A stretch of DNA of 64,000 bases from Lysobacteraceae bacterium NML93-0793 (lineage in GTDB: Bacteria > Pseudomonadota > Gammaproteobacteria > Xanthomonadales > Xanthomonadaceae). Position 1 is the stretch's first letter; the number at the start of each line of letters is the position of its first letter. The notes beneath the pieces are model-generated. The model made no database searches. It had not been told where the DNA came from and saw nothing but the letters and a program-made list of their open reading frames with translations. The position numbers were made by a program, and so were the translations under genes. This document shows, one piece after another, positions 16,935 to 26,180 of the stretch. The stretch spans positions 39,024 to 103,023 of the forward strand of contig NTJG01000012.1 of the NCBI GenBank assembly GCA_002324875.1, given 5' to 3'.

Positions 16935-17363
16935 TTAGAGTTCCAGGGGCTGCGGCTGCTGGGCGGCGTGCGGGTGCTCGGCACCCTTGTAGACCTTGAG
17001 CTTGCGGTACATGGCGCGGCCGAGCGTGTTCTTCGGCAGCATGCCCTTGACGGCGATCTCGATCACGCGCTCCGGATGGCGCTCCAGCGCCTGGCCGAGG
17101 CTCTCGGTCTTGAGGTTGCCGATGTAGCCCGTGAAACGGTGATAGAGCTTGTCGGTCAGCTTCTTGCCGGTCACGGCGATCTTCTCGGCGTTGACCACAA
17201 TGATGTAGTCGCCGGTGTCGACGTGCGGGGTGTAGACGGGCTTGTGCTTGCCGCGCAGACGGTGGGCGATTTCCGCGCTCAGGCGGCCCAGGGTCTTGCC
17301 GGTAGCATCGACGAGGTACCAGTCGCGCTGGACGGTCTCGTTCTTGGCAACAAAGGTCTTCAT
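16935..17363 (-). CDS. rplM: 50S ribosomal protein L13
   Basis: 142 aa, standard length. Starts [20 protein letters not shown], with [20 protein letters not shown] and [21 protein letters not shown], and ends [10 protein letters not shown]. It binds 23S rRNA early in 50S assembly. The frame is open upstream, but ATG 17363 is fixed by the family start. An 85-base leader separates it from a strong promoter and could hold the L13 autoregulation site known from E. coli; no such structure was verified here. Confidence 0.99.
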   Translation of the reverse strand: MKTFVAKNETVQRDWYLVDATGKTLGRLSAEIAHRLRGKHKPVYTPHVDTGDYIIVVNAEKIAVTGKKLTDKLYHRFTGYIGNLKTESLGQALERHPERVIEIAVKGMLPKNTLGRAMYRKLKVYKGAEHPHAAQQPQPLEL

Positions 17364-17454
17364 GGGAATACTCGATGGGTGACTGGTCGGGCTGATTGCG
17401 CCGTTGCCGGCGGAACTTCGCCTCGCGTTGTAGAGCGTGCAGCACAGAAGCGGA

Positions 17455-17483
17455 ATCATAGCCGGCAGACCGGTCCGGCGCAA
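17455..17483 (-). promoter_or_regulatory. Sigma-70 promoter of rplM-rpsI
   Basis: Minus strand TTGCGC (17478-17483), 17 bases, TATGAT (17455-17460). The -10 matches five of six consensus bases and spacing is ideal. The transcript would start near 17448, about 85 bases before rplM. Confidence 0.75.
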
Positions 17484-17583
17484 GCCGGCCGGCGGCGAGA
17501 CCGGCGGTGCTGGCGCGTACACGGGCCAGCGCCGAGAATGATACGCCACGCGGCACCCGCCCGAACCGCAGGATTCCGAGCCG

Positions 17584-18231
17584 ATGGCCCTTCTCCGCTC
17601 CCGCAACAGTCCGCTCGACCAGATGCTGATCGAGACCCAGCGCGCGCTCGACACCGTGTTCGGCAACCCGCCCGCCGCACGCCCCAATCCGGCAGCCAAC
17701 ACGCCGGACGTGATCCTGGACGACGCCGAGCGTCGCCACGCTGCCGGCCTGATGCGCATCAATCATGTCGGCGAGGTCTGCGCCCAGGGCCTGTATTTCG
17801 GCCAGGCCGCTGTCGCGCGCGAGGACGCCACCCGCGCCCACCTGCTCGAGGCTGCGCAAGAGGAAACCGATCACCTGGCCTGGTGCGCCGAGCGCCTGCA
17901 GGAGCTCGACAGCCGGCCCAGCGTGTTCAACCCGCTGTGGTACGGCGGCAGCTACGCGCTCGGCGTGCTGGCCGGGCTGCGCGGCGACGGCTGGAATCTC
18001 GGCTTCGTGGTCGAGACCGAACGCCAGGTCGAGGCGCATCTGGACGAACACCTCGACACCCTGCCCCCCGCCGACCAGCGCAGCCGCGACATCCTGCAGC
18101 AGATGAAGGAAGACGAGGCCCGCCACGCCGACCACGCCGAACAGGCCGGCGCGCGCGTCCTGCCCTGGCCCATTCCGTCGCTGATGGCGGCCGCGTCGAA
18201 CGTGATGAAGACGGTGGCGTACAGGCTGTAG
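17584..18231 (+). CDS. coq7: 2-polyprenyl-3-methyl-6-methoxy-1,4-benzoquinone monooxygenase (Coq7)
   Basis: 215 aa di-iron carboxylate protein that hydroxylates the ring of demethoxyubiquinone in ubiquinone synthesis, bound to the inner membrane face. The iron ligands are seen in the ferritin-like pattern: [19 protein letters not shown] near 57-75, [12 protein letters not shown] near 89-100, [13 protein letters not shown] and [14 protein letters not shown] near 175-188. Length matches bacterial Coq7. It is monocistronic, divergent from rplM and convergent with speD across a shared terminator. Presence shows aerobic ubiquinone production. Confidence 0.95.
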   Translation: MALLRSRNSPLDQMLIETQRALDTVFGNPPAARPNPAANTPDVILDDAERRHAAGLMRINHVGEVCAQGLYFGQAAVAREDATRAHLLEAAQEETDHLAWCAERLQELDSRPSVFNPLWYGGSYALGVLAGLRGDGWNLGFVVETERQVEAHLDEHLDTLPPADQRSRDILQQMKEDEARHADHAEQAGARVLPWPIPSLMAAASNVMKTVAYRL

Positions 18232-18240
18232 GGGAGGACC

Positions 18241-18268
18241 GGGATTCGGGATTCGGGATTCGGGATTC
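18241..18268 (+). repeat. Tandem heptad repeat (GGGATTC)x4
   Basis: Four perfect, head-to-tail copies of GGGATTC, starting 9 bases after the coq7 stop. A near-identical heptad array occurs at 24701. Such arrays are scattered between genes in xanthomonad genomes. Confidence 0.85.
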
Positions 18269-18314
18269 GAAGAAGCATCCACCTGTCGCCAGCGCGGAAC
18301 CGCCTCCACCCCCA

Positions 18315-18353
18315 AACGAAAACGGCCCCGCATCGCGCGGGGCCGTTTTCGTT
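18315..18353. terminator. Bidirectional terminator between coq7 and speD
   Basis: 17-base perfect stem (AACGAAAACGGCCCCGC with its complement) and a 5-base loop, A-rich on the left and T-rich on the right. It can stop transcripts from both convergent genes. Confidence 0.9.
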
Positions 18354-18394
18354 GCATGACCCGCGCTTGCGAATCACCAATCACCGCTCCCCGG

Positions 18395-19186
18395 TCAGTC
18401 GACCAGATTGCGCCCGTGATACAGCTCCTCGATCTCGCGCTTGAGCCGGGCCTCGATCTTCATGCGCTCCTTGAACGAGAGGTTGCGCGCCTTCTCCTCG
18501 AACAGGTACTGGTCGAGGTCGAACTCCTTGAGATGCATCTTCGTATGGAAGATGTTCTCCTGGTAGACGTTCACATCGAGCGCGTCGTAGCGCGCCTTGA
18601 TGTTCTTGGCCAGGTAGTCCTGGATCGAGTTGATCTTGTGGTCGATGTAGTGCTTCTTGCCCTTCACGTCACGGGTGAAGCCGCGCACGCGGTAGTCCAT
18701 GACCACGATGTCGGACTCGAGGCTCTCGATCAGGTAGTTCAGCGCCTTCAGCGGCGAGATCACGCCGCAGGTGGCCACGTCGATGTCGGCGCGGAAGGTC
18801 GCGATGCCGTTGTCCGGATGGGTTTCCGGATACGTGTGCACGGTGATGTGCGACTTGTCGAGGTGCGCGACCACCGCATCGGAAATCACGCCCTTGGCCT
18901 GCGCCTTGTCGATCACCGGCTCTTCGGAGATGAGGATGGTGACCGACGCGCCCTGCGGCTCGTAGTCCTGGCGCGCGACGTTGAGGATGTTGGCGCCGAT
19001 GATCTCGGCCACGTCGGTGAGGATCTGCGTCAGCCGGTCGGCGTTGTAGACCTCGTCGATGTAGGCGATGTAACGCTGACGCTCGTCTTCGGACGCCGCA
19101 TAGCAGACATCGTAGATGTTGAACGACAGGGCCTTGGTCAGGTTGTTGAAACCCTGGAGCTTCAGGCGCGGGAGCGGTTTGACCAC
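18395..19186 (-). CDS. speD: S-adenosylmethionine decarboxylase proenzyme
   Basis: 263 aa, E. coli-type (class 1A) enzyme. It makes decarboxylated SAM, the aminopropyl donor for spermidine. The proenzyme cuts itself at Lys111-Ser112 ([13 protein letters not shown]), giving the pyruvoyl group; the numbering is the same as in E. coli. Other conserved stretches are [35 protein letters not shown] and [18 protein letters not shown]. The start is a GTG at 19186 with GAGGG upstream; the frame stays open beyond it but is not family-like. It is divergent from clp. No speE is seen in the window. Confidence 0.96.
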   Translation of the reverse strand: MVKPLPRLKLQGFNNLTKALSFNIYDVCYAASEDERQRYIAYIDEVYNADRLTQILTDVAEIIGANILNVARQDYEPQGASVTILISEEPVIDKAQAKGVISDAVVAHLDKSHITVHTYPETHPDNGIATFRADIDVATCGVISPLKALNYLIESLESDIVVMDYRVRGFTRDVKGKKHYIDHKINSIQDYLAKNIKARYDALDVNVYQENIFHTKMHLKEFDLDQYLFEEKARNLSFKERMKIEARLKREIEELYHGRNLVD

Positions 19187-19219
19187 AGCGGTCGACCCTC
19201 GGGGGTTGGGCAAACCGGG

Positions 19220-19225
19220 ATTATG
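19220..19225 (-). promoter_or_regulatory. Putative -10 of speD
   Basis: Minus-strand CATAAT, five of six consensus bases, 33 bases before the speD GTG. The first arm of a 10-base inverted repeat (19208-19217 with 19264-19273, GGGCAAACCG/CGGTTTGCCC) covers the expected start of transcription. Confidence 0.45.
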
Positions 19226-19322
19226 CGGCAAAGCGGCCGTCGCTCGCGACCTTGCCGCCGTCACGGTTTGCCCCCGCGGCGCGGACGGCCTACTCTTCGG
19301 CATTCCCTGTTCCGATGGCCCC

Positions 19323-20012
19323 ATGATCCAGACGCCCGTGGCCCTGATCAGCTCTCCTGCACGATCGCCGCATCCGATGGCTCCATCGGCTGCCGCCATC
19401 GAACGCTTTCTCGCGCATTGCCATCGCCGCCGCTACCCGCCGCGCAGCGAGGTCTTCCGCCCCGGCGATCCGGCCGGCACGCTGTATTTCGTGGTCAGCG
19501 GCTCGGTCAGCATCATCACCGAGGAAGACGACGGCCGCGAACTGATCCTCGGCTATTTCGGGCCGGGCGAGATGGTGGGCGAGATGGGACTGTTCATCGA
19601 ATCCGACGTGCGCGAGGTGATCCTGCGCACGCGCACCCAGTGCGAGCTGGCCGAGATCAGCTACGAGCGTCTCTACCAGTTGTTCGAAGGCACGCTGGCC
19701 AACGATGCGACCTCGATCATGTACGCGATCGGCGCGCAGCTCTCGCGCCGCCTGCTCGACACCAGCCGCAAGGCCGGACGCCTGGCCTTTCTCGACGTCA
19801 CCGACCGCATCATCCGCACGCTGCACGACCTCACCCGCGAGCCCGAGGCGATGAGCCACCCGCAGGGCACCCAGCTGCGCATCTCGCGCCAGGAGCTCGC
19901 GCGCCTCGTGGGCTGTTCGCGCGAGATGGCCGGCCGCGTGCTGAAGAAACTGCAGGCCGACGGCAAGCTGACCGCGCGCGGCAAGACCGTCGTGCTGTTC
20001 GGCACACGCTGA
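19323..20012 (+). CDS. clp: CRP-like global regulator Clp
   Basis: 229 aa, very close to the Xanthomonas CRP-like protein Clp in length and motifs. Cyclic-nucleotide-binding barrel: [14 protein letters not shown] near 28, [21 protein letters not shown] near 45, [21 protein letters not shown] near 80 and [14 protein letters not shown]. Dimer helix and helix-turn-helix: [32 protein letters not shown] near 185-215. In Xanthomonas, Clp binds c-di-GMP, which lowers DNA binding, and it controls exoenzymes, polysaccharide and motility genes; the same is inferred here. The frame is open upstream, but ATG 19323 gives the family length. No strong ribosome-binding site is seen. Confidence 0.93.
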   Translation: MIQTPVALISSPARSPHPMAPSAAAIERFLAHCHRRRYPPRSEVFRPGDPAGTLYFVVSGSVSIITEEDDGRELILGYFGPGEMVGEMGLFIESDVREVILRTRTQCELAEISYERLYQLFEGTLANDATSIMYAIGAQLSRRLLDTSRKAGRLAFLDVTDRIIRTLHDLTREPEAMSHPQGTQLRISRQELARLVGCSREMAGRVLKKLQADGKLTARGKTVVLFGTR

Positions 20013-20025
20013 ACCCGGCGTGGTC

Positions 20026-20499
20026 ATGAAGCCCGGCCACTTCGCACCGCGCGGGGATCTTCCGGACGCGGATCTGCGCAGCGCGTCGGTCATCGATGCC
20101 GACGACGTGGCCGCCCTGCTGTCGGAGCTGGGCTATCCCTGCAGCGTGGCGGATGCGCGCGAGCGTATCCGCGCCATCACCGCGAACGACCGCCAGGCAC
20201 TGGTGCTCGCGCGCAGCGGCGGCCGCGTCTGCGGGCTGATCGCGCTGGATTTCATGTACTACCTGCCACTGGGCACGACGACCTGCCGCATCACCGCCCT
20301 GGTGGTGACGAGCACCGCCCAGGGCCACGGCCTGGGCCGCCAGCTGCTCAAGGAAGCCGAGCGCCGTGCGCGGTTCGGCGGCGCTGCGCGGCTGGAGCTC
20401 TCCAGCGGTTCGCAGCGGGCCGACGCCCATGCGTTCTATCGGGCCTGCGGGTTCTCCGACGGCACGCTGCGCTTCATCAAGCGCCTCGGCGACGCCTGA
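20026..20499 (+). CDS. GNAT-family N-acetyltransferase
   Basis: 157 aa. The acetyl-CoA loop is seen as VVTSTAQGHGLGRQLLKEAERRAR (Q-x-x-G-x-G/A type) near 93-116, followed by the beta5 region GAARLELSSGSQRADAHAFYRACGF that ends most GNAT proteins. ATG 20026 is preferred to an in-frame GTG two codons earlier. It starts 13 bases after clp and is probably co-transcribed. The acetylated substrate cannot be inferred. Confidence 0.85.
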   Translation: MKPGHFAPRGDLPDADLRSASVIDADDVAALLSELGYPCSVADARERIRAITANDRQALVLARSGGRVCGLIALDFMYYLPLGTTTCRITALVVTSTAQGHGLGRQLLKEAERRARFGGAARLELSSGSQRADAHAFYRACGFSDGTLRFIKRLGDA

Positions 20500-20638
20500 G
20501 CCTGGCGCGGGCCGCGCGGCCTGTCCCTGCCGGTCGTTCCGACACCCTGACGCCGCCCCGCCGCCCTCGATCATCCCGTGCCCGCGGCGCGCCGACGGAT
20601 AGCGCTACGCTTCACCCGCATTCCCCAGGCGCATTGCG

Positions 20639-21391
20639 ATGGATCTCGGCGACCAATTCCTGTTCTTCGTGATGGTCGGTCTGGCCGCGCAGCTGATCGA
20701 CGGCGCGCTCGGCATGGCCTTCGGCCTGGTCTCCTCGTCGGTGCTGCTGAGCATGGGCGTGCCGCCGGCGGCGGTCAGCGCCAGCGTGCACACGGCCGAA
20801 GTGTTCACCACCGGCGCCTCCGGGGTGTCGCATCTGGTGATGCGCAATGTGGATCGCCGGCTGTTCCTGCGCCTGGCGATTCCGGGGGTGGTCGGCGGTG
20901 TCGTCGGGGCCTATGTACTGACGCGCCTGCCGGGCGACCTCATCCGCCCCTTCATCTATGCCTATCTGCTGGTGCTGTCGGCCTTGATTCTGCTGCGCGC
21001 TGTCGGTCGCCTCGTCCCCAGGCGCGAAGTCAGGCGCGTGCCGGTGCTCGGCTTCTTCGCCGGCCTGCTCGATGCGACCGGCGGTGGAGGCTGGGGACCG
21101 GTGGCGACCTCGACCCTGCTGGCCCGTGGCGGCACGGCGCGCACGACCATCGGCACCGTCAGCGCGGCCGAGTTCCTGGTCACGCTGGCGATCTCGGTGA
21201 CGTTCTTCTTCACCATCGGCCTGCAGCACCTGGAGGTGATCCTGGGTCTGCTGGTCGGCGGCATGATCGCCGCCCCGCTCGCCGCGCTGTTCGTGCGTCA
21301 CGTGCGCGAGCGCTGGGTGCTCCTCGCCGTCGGTCTGCTGGTGATGGCGATCAGCCTCTACCAGATCGGCCGGTCACTGCTGTCCGGCTGA
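20639..21391 (+). CDS. TSUP (TauE/SafE) family permease
   Basis: 250 aa with about eight hydrophobic segments. The family repeat is visible twice: [20 protein letters not shown] near 22-41 and [20 protein letters not shown] near 147-166. TSUP proteins export sulfite, sulfoacetate or other organic anions, or take up sulfur compounds, across the inner membrane. No sulfur gene lies beside it, so the substrate is open. Its last 18 bases overlap the end of the convergent trpC-HAD gene. Confidence 0.88.
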   Translation: MDLGDQFLFFVMVGLAAQLIDGALGMAFGLVSSSVLLSMGVPPAAVSASVHTAEVFTTGASGVSHLVMRNVDRRLFLRLAIPGVVGGVVGAYVLTRLPGDLIRPFIYAYLLVLSALILLRAVGRLVPRREVRRVPVLGFFAGLLDATGGGGWGPVATSTLLARGGTARTTIGTVSAAEFLVTLAISVTFFFTIGLQHLEVILGLLVGGMIAAPLAALFVRHVRERWVLLAVGLLVMAISLYQIGRSLLSG

Positions 21392-23074
21392 GCCCGTCGC
21401 AGGCGCGCCGCCGCGGTCGGCGCACCCCCAGTTGAGGATCGGCGTGCCGGGCGGAAGGATGCGCCGGAACATCGCGATGCTGCCGTGCTTGGGGTTCACC
21501 ACCACCGGCGCCTTGGCCGCCTTCAGCAGCGGCACGTCGGCCGAGGAATCCGAATAGGCGATGTCGATGTCGCCGTACCCGTGCTCGCGCAGCATGCGCA
21601 TCTTTTCTTCGGCGTGGCAGTGGCGCCTGGCACCGACGCCTCCGAATTTCGGGCCGACCACCGTGCCGATGACCGGCACCGCTTCGTGGGCGACGAAGGC
21701 CAGGATCGCGCGCGCGAGTTCCGGCGGCGCGCCGGTGGCGATGACGACCCGGTCCCCCGCCTCGCGATGCGCATGCAGCACCTCCAGCGCCACCGGCAGC
21801 AGGCGCGGCCGGATCGCGTCGGCGTGCAGCGCCACGTAGCGGTCGATCAGGGCATCGAGCGAGCCGCGGCTGTGCAGCCCGATCGTGCCGATCCAGACAT
21901 ACGCCGAGATGCCGCGGCGACGCGTGGGCAGGAACGCGATCATCGGCCCGCAGACCGGCGTCACCAGCAGGGCCAGCGCCTGGCGCCACCAGCTGCGCTT
22001 GATCAGCCAGGCGAACAGATGGGTGCCCGAGTCGCCGTCGTACAGGGTGTGATCGAAATCGAACACCACGGTCTTCGCGTCTGCGCCGGTCTCGGGCGCG
22101 CTGCGGAGCAGATTCGCGACCACGGGCGACACGGCATCCGTCGACGGCTCGGGCGTGGCGTCCGGGACGAGAGCCGGCGCGGTGGCCGTGGCGATCGCGA
22201 TCGACGACAGACCCGCGGAGCCGGCGGAAGCAGGCGGATGCACCGGGATCGGGATCGCGTCGCTGCCCGCGCCCGTCCGGAACAGACGACGCAGCGCGCC
22301 CCCCGGGTCCGGCTCGCGCATGAAGGCCTCGCCCACCAGAAACGCATCCACGCCGGCGCTGCGCATGCGCGCGACATCCTCGGCGGTGTGGATGCCGCTC
22401 TCGGTGACCAGACGCCGGTCACGCGGGACCGCCGACTGCAGCGCGAGCGTGGTGTCGAGCGACACCTCGAACGAGCGCAGGCTGCGATTGTTGATGCCGA
22501 GCAGCGGCGCAGGCACCTGCAACGCGCGCTCGAGCTCGTCGATGTCGTGCACCTCGACCAGCACATCCATGTCCAACCGCATCGCCTGCTCGGCGAGTTC
22601 GACCAGTTGCCGGTCGTAGAGGGCGGCCACGATCAGCAGGATGCAGTCCGCGCCCAGCGCACGCGCCTCCACCACCTGCCAGGGATCGATGGTGAAGTCC
22701 TTGCGCAGCACCGGCAGCGCGCAGGCCGCACGCGCCTGCTGCAGATACGCATCGGCGCCCTGGAAGAAATCGATGTCGGTCAGCACCGACAGGCAGGCCG
22801 CGCCGCCGGCCTCGTAGCTGCGCGCGATGTCGGCGGGCCGGAAGTCCGCGCGGATCACGCCCTTGGACGGGCTGGCCTTCTTGACCTCGGCGATCACCGC
22901 GGCCTCGCCGGCGGCGATTCTGGCTTCGATGGCGCGTGCGAAGCCGCGCACCGGGGGGGCATCGGCCGCGCGTGCGGCGAGCTCGGCCAGAGGCTGCGCA
23001 GCGCGGCGCGCTGCGACTTCTTCGTGTTTGCGCGCCAGGATGCGCTGCAGGACGTCGTTCAAGATCGGCACCAT
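21374..23074 (-). CDS. trpC: TrpC-HAD fusion: indole-3-glycerol phosphate synthase with C-terminal HAD phosphatase
   Basis: 566 aa in one open frame. Residues 1-267 are a complete TrpC (TIM barrel): [14 protein letters not shown] at 61-74, [14 protein letters not shown] at 98-111, [12 protein letters not shown] at 123-134, [17 protein letters not shown] at 193-209 and [11 protein letters not shown] at 224-234. It closes the indole ring in tryptophan synthesis. A linker rich in Ala, Pro, Ser and Thr (268-333) leads to a PSP-like HAD phosphatase: [13 protein letters not shown] with nucleophile Asp 339 and acid Asp 341, [10 protein letters not shown], and [14 protein letters not shown]. No stop or ATG lies in the linker, so the HAD part cannot easily be a separate gene. 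In related genomes separate genes would be expected. The substrate of the HAD domain is unknown. Confidence 0.9.
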   Translation of the reverse strand: MVPILNDVLQRILARKHEEVAARRAAQPLAELAARAADAPPVRGFARAIEARIAAGEAAVIAEVKKASPSKGVIRADFRPADIARSYEAGGAACLSVLTDIDFFQGADAYLQQARAACALPVLRKDFTIDPWQVVEARALGADCILLIVAALYDRQLVELAEQAMRLDMDVLVEVHDIDELERALQVPAPLLGINNRSLRSFEVSLDTTLALQSAVPRDRRLVTESGIHTAEDVARMRSAGVDAFLVGEAFMREPDPGGALRRLFRTGAGSDAIPIPVHPPASAGSAGLSSIAIATATAPALVPDATPEPSTDAVSPVVANLLRSAPETGADAKTVVFDFDHTLYDGDSGTHLFAWLIKRSWWRQALALLVTPVCGPMIAFLPTRRRGISAYVWIGTIGLHSRGSLDALIDRYVALHADAIRPRLLPVALEVLHAHREAGDRVVIATGAPPELARAILAFVAHEAVPVIGTVVGPKFGGVGARRHCHAEEKMRMLREHGYGDIDIAYSDSSADVPLLKAAKAPVVVNPKHGSIAMFRRILPPGTPILNWGCADRGGAPATGSAGQQ

Positions 23075-23146
23075 GGGCCGGCAGCCCGTGCCGGTCGGAA
23101 AAGGCCGCTCACGATACCGCAGGCGGCCGGCGGCCGGCGCGCCGGA

Positions 23147-23512
23147 TCACGCCGTCGCCGGCTCGGCGTCGCTGTGTTCCTCGACCGAATCCCAACTGTA
23201 GGATCGCTCGACCCGTGCGATCTGCAGCATGTAGCGCGTGTACCAGGCGCGCCGCCCGGTCTCACGCACCAGGCCGTGCTCGTCTTGCGCACGCCAGGCG
23301 CGGATCGCGTCCTCGTCGACCCAGTAGCTCAGGGTGATGCCTGCACCGTCCTCGCCGCGCGCCGACTGCATCCCGAGAAAGCCGGGCTGCAAGCGCGCGA
23401 GTTCGAACATGCGCTCGCTGGCGTGCTCGTAACCCGCGTCGTCGTGCGCATTGCGCACGGACCGGAAGATGGCCACGCAATAGGGCGGACGAGGCAGAAC
23501 CGGGAACGGCAT
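23147..23512 (-). CDS. Antibiotic biosynthesis monooxygenase (ABM) family protein
   Basis: 121 aa, ferredoxin-like ABM fold as in YqjZ: PYCVAIFRSVRNAHDDAGYEHA, then MFELARLQPGFLGMQSARGEDG, ITLSYWVDEDAIRAWRAQDEH and WYTRYMLQIARVERSYSWDS. ATG 23512 fits the family; an ATG five codons earlier and a longer frame exist. These small proteins are heme-degrading or quinol monooxygenase-like, or of unknown role. It sits between trpD and trpC on the same strand, an unusual place. Confidence 0.82.
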   Translation of the reverse strand: MPFPVLPRPPYCVAIFRSVRNAHDDAGYEHASERMFELARLQPGFLGMQSARGEDGAGITLSYWVDEDAIRAWRAQDEHGLVRETGRRAWYTRYMLQIARVERSYSWDSVEEHSDAEPATA

Positions 23513-23620
23513 ACAGCGTGGCGGCATGGCAGCGACGACGCGCCACGATGCCCGCCGCGCTGCAGCATTTCCACTGTTCATCTATCGAAACTGCGACCGC
23601 GTTCGCGCTCTGGTAGGGCC

Positions 23621-24652
23621 TCAGCCTGCGGTCGTCGCCTGGACGAAAGCCTCGAGGCGCGCACGCGCCGCGCCACTGGCGACCACCTCGCGCGCGCGCC
23701 GCACGCCGTCGTGGATGGATGCCGACACGCCGGCCACGTACAGCGCCGCGCCTGCATTGAGGCAGACGATGTCCTGGGCCAGGCCGGGCGTGCCGTCGAG
23801 GGCTTCCAGCAGCAGCCGGCGCGATTGCGCGGCGTCCTCGACACGCAGGTTGCGGCTGGCGGCCATCGCGATGCCGTAATCCTCGGGATGGATTTCGTAT
23901 TCGCGCACCTCACCGTCGCGCAGTTCGCCGACGAGGGTGCCCGCGCCGAGCGAGATCTCGTCCATGCCGTCACGCCCCCAGACCACCAGCGCGCGCTGCG
24001 CGCCCAGTTCGCGCAGCACGCGCACCTGGATGCCGACGAGATCGGGATGGAACACACCCATCAGGATGTTCGGCGCACCGGCCGGATTGGTCAGCGGGCC
24101 GAGGATGTTGAAGATCGTGCGCACGCCCATCTCGCGACGCACCGGCGCGACCGCCTGCATCGCCGGGTGATGCACCGGCGCGAACATGAAGCCGATGCCG
24201 GTGTCGGCGATGCAGCGCGCGACGTCGTCGGGCTGCAGGTCGATCCGCGCGCCGAGCGCCTCGAGCACGTCCGCGCTGCCGGACTTCGACGACACGCTGC
24301 GGTTGCCGTGCTTGGCCACCTTCGCCCCCGCGGCAGCCACGACGAACATGCTGGCCGTGGAGATGTTGAACGTGTGCGCGCCGTCGCCGCCGGTGCCGAC
24401 GATGTCGACAAGATGCGCGCGGTCCGCATCGGCGACCGGCACCGGCAGCGCGAACTCGCGCATCACCTGCGCCGCGCCGGCGATCTCGTCGACGGTTTCC
24501 TTCTTGACCCGCAGGCCCGACAGGATGGCCGCGGTCATCAGCGGCGAGACGTCGCCGCGCATGATCTGGCGCATCAGCTCGACCATTTCGTCACGGAAGA
24601 TCTCGCGATGCTCGATGGTGCGTTGCAGGGCTTCGTGCGGGGTGATGGGCAT
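23621..24652 (-). CDS. trpD: Anthranilate phosphoribosyltransferase
   Basis: 343 aa. It joins anthranilate to PRPP, the second step of tryptophan synthesis. Seen: MITPHEAL-like start [15 protein letters not shown], the PRPP loop [16 protein letters not shown] near 89-104, [21 protein letters not shown] near 113-133, [25 protein letters not shown] and [11 protein letters not shown]. Full length and intact. It follows trpG after 120 bases that carry a heptad repeat. Confidence 0.97.
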   Translation of the reverse strand: MPITPHEALQRTIEHREIFRDEMVELMRQIMRGDVSPLMTAAILSGLRVKKETVDEIAGAAQVMREFALPVPVADADRAHLVDIVGTGGDGAHTFNISTASMFVVAAAGAKVAKHGNRSVSSKSGSADVLEALGARIDLQPDDVARCIADTGIGFMFAPVHHPAMQAVAPVRREMGVRTIFNILGPLTNPAGAPNILMGVFHPDLVGIQVRVLRELGAQRALVVWGRDGMDEISLGAGTLVGELRDGEVREYEIHPEDYGIAMAASRNLRVEDAAQSRRLLLEALDGTPGLAQDIVCLNAGAALYVAGVSASIHDGVRRAREVVASGAARARLEAFVQATTAG

Positions 24653-24700
24653 GTGGGGACTCGTGATTCGTGATGACCGGACGTTCGTCCGTTGAAAACC

Positions 24701-24728
24701 GTGATTCGTGATTCGTGATTCGTGATTC
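24701..24728 (+). repeat. Tandem heptad repeat (GTGATTC)x4
   Basis: Four copies of GTGATTC between trpG and trpD, with a partial extra copy at 24663-24673. It differs from the array at 18241 by one base per unit. It lies inside the trp transcript, ahead of trpD. Confidence 0.85.
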
Positions 24729-24772
24729 GTGAAAAGCGCAGCGCCTTCCTGCCGCTCACGCTGCCGGAGGGC

Positions 24773-25351
24773 TCACCTGTCCAGAAAGTTCTTCAGCAGC
24801 GCATGGCCGTGCTCGGTCAGGATCGACTCGGGATGGAACTGCACGCCCTCCACCGGGTGGCTGCGGTGGCGCAGGCCCATGATCTCCTCGATGGAGCCGT
24901 CCTCGTTCTCGGTCCACGCGGTCACTTCGAGGCAATCAGGCAGCGACGACTGTTCGACCACCAGGGAGTGGTAGCGCGTCGCTTCGTAGCCGTCCGGCAG
25001 GCCCGCGAACACGCCGCGGCCCGCGTGGCGGATCGCCGAGGTCTTGCCGTGCATGATCCGCTGCGCGCGGATCACCTTGCCGCCGTAGGCCTGGCCGATG
25101 CCCTGATGGCCCAGGCACACGCCGAGGATCGGCGTCGTCGCGCCCAGGCGCTCGATGACCTCGAGCGAGACGCCCGCCTCGTTCGGCGTGCACGGACCCG
25201 GCGAGATCACGATGCGCTCGGGTGCGAGTTTCGCGATCTGCTCGACCGACAACGCGTCGTTGCGCTCCACCCGGACCTCGGCGCCCAGCGCCTGCAGGTA
25301 CTGCACGAGGTTCCAGGTGAAGCTGTCGTAGTTGTCGATCATCAACAGCAT
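24773..25351 (-). CDS. trpG: Anthranilate synthase glutaminase subunit
   Basis: 192 aa class I glutamine amidotransferase that feeds ammonia to TrpE. Start [19 protein letters not shown], oxyanion region [12 protein letters not shown] at 49-60, nucleophile Cys79 in GVCLGHQ, and the His-Glu pair in [16 protein letters not shown]. The same family includes PabA, and one protein may serve both TrpE and PabB. Starts 3 bases after the SIMPL gene stop and is in the trp operon. Confidence 0.96.
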   Translation of the reverse strand: MLLMIDNYDSFTWNLVQYLQALGAEVRVERNDALSVEQIAKLAPERIVISPGPCTPNEAGVSLEVIERLGATTPILGVCLGHQGIGQAYGGKVIRAQRIMHGKTSAIRHAGRGVFAGLPDGYEATRYHSLVVEQSSLPDCLEVTAWTENEDGSIEEIMGLRHRSHPVEGVQFHPESILTEHGHALLKNFLDR

Positions 25352-25354
25352 GGG

Positions 25355-26140
25355 TCAATCCGCGAGCAGGAAGATGGCATAGAGGTTTTCGGCGATCGTG
25401 ATGGTGCCGACGGCAAGACTTTCGGGCGTGATGCGGCTGCCGGTGACCTGGATGCGGTCGAACGCCGCCGCAGGACTCGCAGGAGGCGGCGGAGACGCGC
25501 CACCACGGCCGCGCGACGACGGCCACTGGCCGGCCTGGATGCCGTAGGCGAAGCTCGGTGCCACGTCCGACACGCTGTACAGCGAGCCAACACGCGCGCC
25601 GTAGCTCGTCGCGAGCAACGCCGCGGTGTCGCGGGTCTGGCGCATCGCCTCGGCCTTCAGTTCACCGCGCAGTGCGGCCTCGCCGGAGAATGTCGGCTCG
25701 ATACCGCCCAGTTGCACGTCCTCACCGGCCGGCAGCTTCGCGAGGAACGCCCGCGTAGCCTCCGCGTTGGGGAATGTCACCCGCAACATGCGTGTCGCGC
25801 GGATGCCGCGATACACGCGCTTCTGGGATTCATAGTCGTGTTCGGGCTGCACGGAAAATGTGCTGGCATCGATCGATTCGGCGATCGCACCTCCCGATTT
25901 CAACGCGGTCAGCAGTGCGCCGAGGTTCGTCTGCACACGGTCGCGCGCGACTTCGGGTTGCATGTCGAGCGCACTCAGCGTGATCGACACGGAGAACCGG
26001 TCCGGCACCACATCACGTGTCGCTTCGCCCTTGACCAACAGGTGCGGCAGTGAAGGAAGGGCATTGACCTGCGCAGCCGCGAACGGCGCGCACAGCACGA
26101 GCAGCAGACCCGCACATCCGCGAACGAAAGATCCTTTCAT
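25355..26140 (-). CDS. SIMPL-domain (DUF541) periplasmic protein
   Basis: 261 aa. Signal peptide MKGSFVRGCAGLLLVLCAPFAAA, then the SIMPL/DUF541 fold: LLVKGEATRDVVPDRFSVSITLSA near 38-61, DRVQTNLGALLTALKSGG, YRGIRATRMLRVTF and LKAEAMRQTRDTAALLATSYG. A Pro/Gly-rich insert PSSRGRGGASPPPPASPAA lies near 212-230. GGAG six bases before ATG 26140 decides the start against ATG 26146 and GTG 26158. Function in this family is unclear (envelope stress, oxidative resistance). It lies 40 bases after trpE and 3 bases before trpG, inside the trp operon. Confidence 0.85.
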   Translation of the reverse strand: MKGSFVRGCAGLLLVLCAPFAAAQVNALPSLPHLLVKGEATRDVVPDRFSVSITLSALDMQPEVARDRVQTNLGALLTALKSGGAIAESIDASTFSVQPEHDYESQKRVYRGIRATRMLRVTFPNAEATRAFLAKLPAGEDVQLGGIEPTFSGEAALRGELKAEAMRQTRDTAALLATSYGARVGSLYSVSDVAPSFAYGIQAGQWPSSRGRGGASPPPPASPAAAFDRIQVTGSRITPESLAVGTITIAENLYAIFLLAD

Positions 26141-26180
26141 CGTCATCTCCGTGATCACTGGTGAAAACAGATGTGGCGGC

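Noticed and set aside
21485..24673. Plus-strand open frame of 1,062 codons across trpC and trpD
   Set aside because: Antisense to trpC-HAD, the ABM gene and trpD, all with intact motifs. No ribosome-binding site or recognisable domain.
18241..24728. CRISPR array suggested by tandem heptads
   Set aside because: Seven-base units without spacers; no cas genes in the window.
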